A stretch of 64,000 nt of DNA from the NCBI GenBank assembly GCA_020466095.1, contig CM035808.1, positions 27,116,151-27,180,150 of the forward strand, given 5' to 3'. Positions within the stretch are counted from its first letter, which is position 1. The number at the start of each line of letters is the position of its first letter. The DNA comes from Chlorops oryzae (lineage: Eukaryota; Arthropoda; Insecta; Diptera; Chloropidae). The position numbers and the translations under genes were made by a program. Of the stretch, positions 60,101 through 64,000 are shown piece after piece. The notes under the pieces were generated by a model, which ran no database searches, was not told the origin of the DNA, and worked only from the letters and a program-made list of their open reading frames with translations.

Positions 60101-60748
60101 AAAAAGGTCATTTTGATACGAAATAAAGAGCGTAATGGACCATCGCTGGAAGGGGAAATCAATTTTATGTGCGAAAAAGTCAGCTTATTAGTGAAAACGT
60201 GTTCATTTCAACGAAATGTCAACAGTTCTCGCAAAAAATGTCATTCTTCCTGGAAACTCCTGTCTGAAGTATGGCAGTCTTGAAATGAATGAATGAGCTT
60301 TTTTGTTGACATTTTGACATCTGGCAAGAAATATTTGACAAATTTTATACAAGAACGATACATGATTGCGTGCATTTTCATTGACACATCGTTAGAGTTT
60401 TTCTTTAAGTGCTAAGTTAAGATCCGAAAATAATTTGTCAGCCTCCCCAGTCAACTCCAAATAAATTTCATCTGAGTTGAGAAAGATTTATGGACAATCT
60501 TAAAGAGAGAAATTGTAGATCAGGCAGCTTTTTTCAGGGTTTATTTGACTAAAAAGTAACATTAAAAGCCTTACTGCACTCCTTAACGATTCGCGGTTCT
60601 TCTAAAAGTCCAGAAAGCCTCTTAAGAAAGTTCGATCCTGCTAAGAATATCCAGACGTGGAGGAAAAACCTATTTTCTCATCCTCTCTATAAAACCGCAT
60701 ATGTATGACTAGCAAAGACATGTATTTCATGGAAATCGAGTCAATCAG
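57126..60748. other. Intergenic, no supported gene
   Basis: AT-rich. Frames on both strands near 58858-59275 and 59980-60283 overlap without codon bias, domains or splice context. Confidence 0.45.
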
Positions 60749-60899
60749 CCCTATTATGATTGTCGACTACTGATAGAGAATCGAAAAAGTTCTATCGTCG
60801 ACTAAAATTTTTCATTTTCTTGTATGTAAAAAATTAAAAATTTTTGTCGAAGATAGAACTTTTTCGATTCTCTATCAGTAGTCGACAATCATAATAGGG
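60749..60899. mobile_element. 151-bp hairpin MITE (or hairpin RNA locus)
   Basis: An inverted repeat with about 48 bp of perfect pairing, starting CCCTATTATGATTGTCGACT, then about 25 bp with three mismatches. The loop is AT-rich and only about 15 bp. It fits a short MITE. If transcribed it would form a long double-stranded hairpin that could feed the small-RNA machinery. No target duplication was found. Confidence 0.85.
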
Positions 60900-63373
60900 G
60901 TGAATATCTTCGCCGCAGTAGTTTGGATTTTTTAGCTAATGACTGGAAAAGGACGCAATATTTGGTTAGCTGCCAAAAAATTCACCAATGGAGTTAAATT
61001 ACCTCGAAAGAACTCTTCACAGTCAGCATTCAAAAGAAGGTCCCTTTATAGATTTGGCAAAAAACAAAAACATAAATCATTCATACTGAAAAAGTGCTGA
61101 AGACTCGGCTTAAGTATTCTCAGACTACCAACCTTGCCACTGATGATGGGTATGGTCTCATAATTAACAGTAACAAGCCTAGTGACAGGTTAACTTTAGC
61201 CACGTATGCCCCAAAGCGGACCCCATATGTAAATGGCGAGACAAAGAAAACGAAAAAGAAGATGATGAAGACGAAGTCACATTTGCTTGCTTTCATGCAT
61301 TTCCGCGAAGACCTCTTTACGGGGCATTATTATGCGCGCCGTGTCAACGCCCTCGCTAATGAGCACTCTGATGTGCACTTTCTTGTACGATGAGTGGACT
61401 CGTAAAGAACGATTTTACGTGTGTCTGTGGAAATTAATTCGTAAATAACTGTTACGCACTCATAATGACCTCTGTCACTGAACGAACATCTGTTTATGCC
61501 TTTACTGAGAGTGAGACAGCCGAACGTGTTTGAGGATTATTACCGCCATAAAAATGTCAGTTGACCTTTTCTCGAGAAGGCCTTAAGGCATGGCAAAAGC
61601 AAACCTTTGTGAAAAATATTTCAAGTGCTACAATCCGTACCTACCAGAGCATAAATTAAACCAACAATAATGGAAACCCTTTAAGTTAAGTAAAGGACGC
61701 ACGCGAATTTTTCGGCCTGACTTAAACGTCGCAATGCATATAAATAAGGGCTTAAATATATCTTATCGGATGTCACAAAAAGCTGCTTCCAACGAACCAT
61801 ACCGTAATCATTCTAGATTATTTTTTAGAAATTTTTAAAATTCCTTAATATAAAGACACTCAAAATGAAATGCGTGTTGCTGAAATACATTTATTAAATA
61901 ATGAAAAAATAAAACAAAAGATTAAAATTTATATTAATCATGTCAATATGCCTTCACAATTCTTTGAAAACATTTCACCAACATTTCGACTATATTTTCT
62001 CAATAAAAATTTCCTTTCAATGGAAGAAAAGAGAAGAGAGAAAACGAAAATAAACTTCTCTTACGTATAACAGAATGTGAGTATAACAGCTCATCATACA
62101 AGTTAGATTCAAAAGGATACATGCGCAAGGTGGACTTATAATTTCTCTTAAAAGTTGCTACAACAGCAAATATGATTAAAAAAGGCTGAGGATATTACAA
62201 AAGAAGACTTAGACGTATAACATGACATCATTGTTTTTATTTAAATGTTGTTTTTTTTGATAATTTAAAGGGTTTGGTAAAAGTTCTAAAATGCCATCTT
62301 GAACCGATGTTTTTAATATTTTGTTATAAATTTTGGTACAAGGGGGAAAAATAAAGCCAAAGAAAAGTGTTTCAGCAAAAATAAGATAATTCTAAAAAGG
62401 AACATTTAAATTTCGATTCAAACAAGGAATCTCAAATACACTGTCTTAAGTTTGTTTAAATTTAGCCCGCATTCCATCTAGACTCGAATCAAATGATTTG
62501 CTCGTTGCATACTTCCTTAAACGGTGCACACATTTTAAAACCGACAGCCGAATTGAGTTTTTGAGAAGCCAACGCTTTGTCTTCGCTTTCCATAGCCACA
62601 GTATTTGCCAAGTTGAGGTCATGGTCGTAGACAACAACACACAGAGGCCGCTTTGTAATTGAGTTGTTGCTTCAAATATTTACATTGCCACCGACAGTCG
62701 ACAGTCTAAGGGGCGCGTACTCCCTCGATACGAAGTCTCTGTGCAAATAGATGGAATAGACCTCAATGGGCAGTATAGTAAGTATTTCGGAAAAAAATTA
62801 TATCGTTGCCCTTAGAATAAGCGAACCGTGGGCATGCAGAAAACTTTGAGAAGTCTACTTAACAGACTGCGACTTAAGTTCAACTGGACGATTGTTATAC
62901 TTACTTTCGAAACCGCATTTATTTGATCGGCTCTTTGGGACAATACAACCTAATGAAACGGCTAAGACTTGAGTGATGTTTGAACACTAAAACTAAGAAT
63001 GCGAATGTTGAATCCGAAGATGAAAACATGGCAGTATACTTTCTACATCATGCAATGATTTTTAAGATTTCACTGTGTCTATTCGAGAAACTCTTTTTAA
63101 TTCACTTGACTTACGAGCGATTAGCTGGCGTTTCATGGATAAACGTATTCAGCAAAGACTGCTTAGTATACTTTACAGGTCGGGAGTCTGAGGGAGATAT
63201 CAATACAAACCGTTTTACCTTCTTTCGAAGAAGTAATTTTTTTCAAATAGGACTTAAAAAGATGCTCAACTCTGCTAGTTTTTCTTTTTACGCTGGAAAA
63301 AGCTCTCCTACACATTGTGTTTATTATTTTTATTTCCGTGGGGAATACGTTATTGCAAAAAGAGAATGACCTA
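60900..63373. other. Intergenic, no supported gene
   Basis: AT-rich. The frames at 61094-61393 and 62980-63369 have no recognisable domain and no matching splice signals, so they are not called. Confidence 0.45.
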
Positions 63374-63991
63374 CACAGAGAAAAAAATCAACCAGAAAAC
63401 TGGTTAAATCAAAAGGAAAAACATACAAGACGGCTTCAACAAGGAATATTTTTAATTTAACATTTTTTCTGGTTGAAAAAATTAAAGATTTTCCTTTTGA
63501 ATCAACTATGTTTCAGGTTGAATTGACATGATAATTTTCAAAAATGGATTTAAACTTAAATTGTTGAACTAACCATGGACATAATTGAAATTACAAGATA
63601 TTTTTTAATATAAAAAAAATTTTTCTTAAATAAAGCCATAAAAGAAAGACGTTCAAAGCAAATGGCCGCAGAGACCTCTGCTGAGCATAACCTCCAAAAA
63701 TAGCCATCGGATGGACTTCATCCGATTTGGTCACTCCGTTGTCGTGACTGCTTTAGCAATGCTTAAAAAGTTCCAAGATGAATGAATATCTTATATGTCT
63801 TATTTTATAAAACAAATGAGAAATATACCGAACGAAAAGAAATGTAATTAAACATATTTCCTTTTAAATCAACCAAAAATGTTGTTGACTCAACAATTTT
63901 TCTTTTGAAATTTTTGTTCTGCTCGAAAATCAAAATGACTGTGAATAACAATGCGCCCTTTTAAAAAAATCATGGTAAAGTTCGCTCAGTG
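63374..63991. mobile_element. Possible TIR element like 28770-29650
   Basis: Starts CACAGAGAAAAAAATCAACC, preceded by TA. A weak inverted end CGCTCAGTG followed by TA lies at 63983-63993. The arms repeat AAATCAACCA and GGTTGAA motifs. The right end is near the window edge and poorly matched, so the boundary is uncertain. Confidence 0.35.
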
Positions 63992-64000
63992 TATGTACTC

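Noticed and set aside
61094..61393. 99-codon frame with basic stretch KKTKKKMMKT
   Set aside because: No homology recognised, starts mid-sequence, no splice or promoter support.
62980..63369. 129-codon frame near the end
   Set aside because: It relies on a non-ATG start, has no domain, and its composition is like the flanks.
1..64000. CRISPR arrays, operons or bacterial features
   Set aside because: The sequence is a eukaryotic (fly) genome; the direct repeats seen are microsatellites, tandem units and transposon arms.

Overview
This window looks like euchromatic intergenic DNA from a higher dipteran (brachyceran fly). It is AT-rich, genes are sparse with short introns and TATA boxes, and it carries fly-type mobile elements: mini-me/Helentron-like elements with GGAC/AGAC microsatellites, a mellifera-type mariner, tRNA-derived SINEs and hAT-type non-autonomous elements. 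The exact genus cannot be fixed from the sequence; a tephritid or calyptrate fly is my guess.

Only three host genes can be supported. Two are minus-strand paralogues (21499-22232 and 27179-28037), each with three coding exons, identical intron positions and phases, a signal peptide and a TATA box. They encode secreted proteins of about 190 residues that resemble the dipteran CheA/CheB-like (DUF1091 / GM2-activator-like) family, and form a small same-strand cluster. The third is a plus-strand gene (31631-32430) with two coding exons and a preceding non-coding exon. It encodes a 219-residue, apparently disordered basic/serine-rich protein with five RRxS motifs, the consensus for cAMP-dependent protein kinase; I do not recognise the family.

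The rest is mostly mobile-element landscape. An intact mariner (41563-42850) has matching inverted ends, TA duplications, a full-length D,D34D transposase and appears to sit inside an older inverted-repeat element. Four hAT-type elements are bounded by 8-bp target duplications (10352-11402, 20630-20859, 38761-39581, 51244-51787; the last is 7 of 8). One keeps a readable hAT transposase C-terminus. At least four tRNA-derived SINEs share a 3' tail motif; three Helitron-like elements end in a hairpin plus GGGTATAAAA-type tail; and there are pogo-like MITEs, an almost perfect 151-bp hairpin, a LINE RNase H remnant and several TIR elements without a clear target duplication.

The most unusual theme is architectural. 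Several elements with unrelated termini (816-1925, 10352-11402, 22617-23656, 28770-29650, 38761-39581, 51244-51787) all have long inverted arms built from many copies of one short motif that differs from element to element, around a unique or tandem-repeated centre. Long stretches, notably 1926-6300, 11411-16300, 42915-45759 and 54088-60748, show no gene that can be supported.
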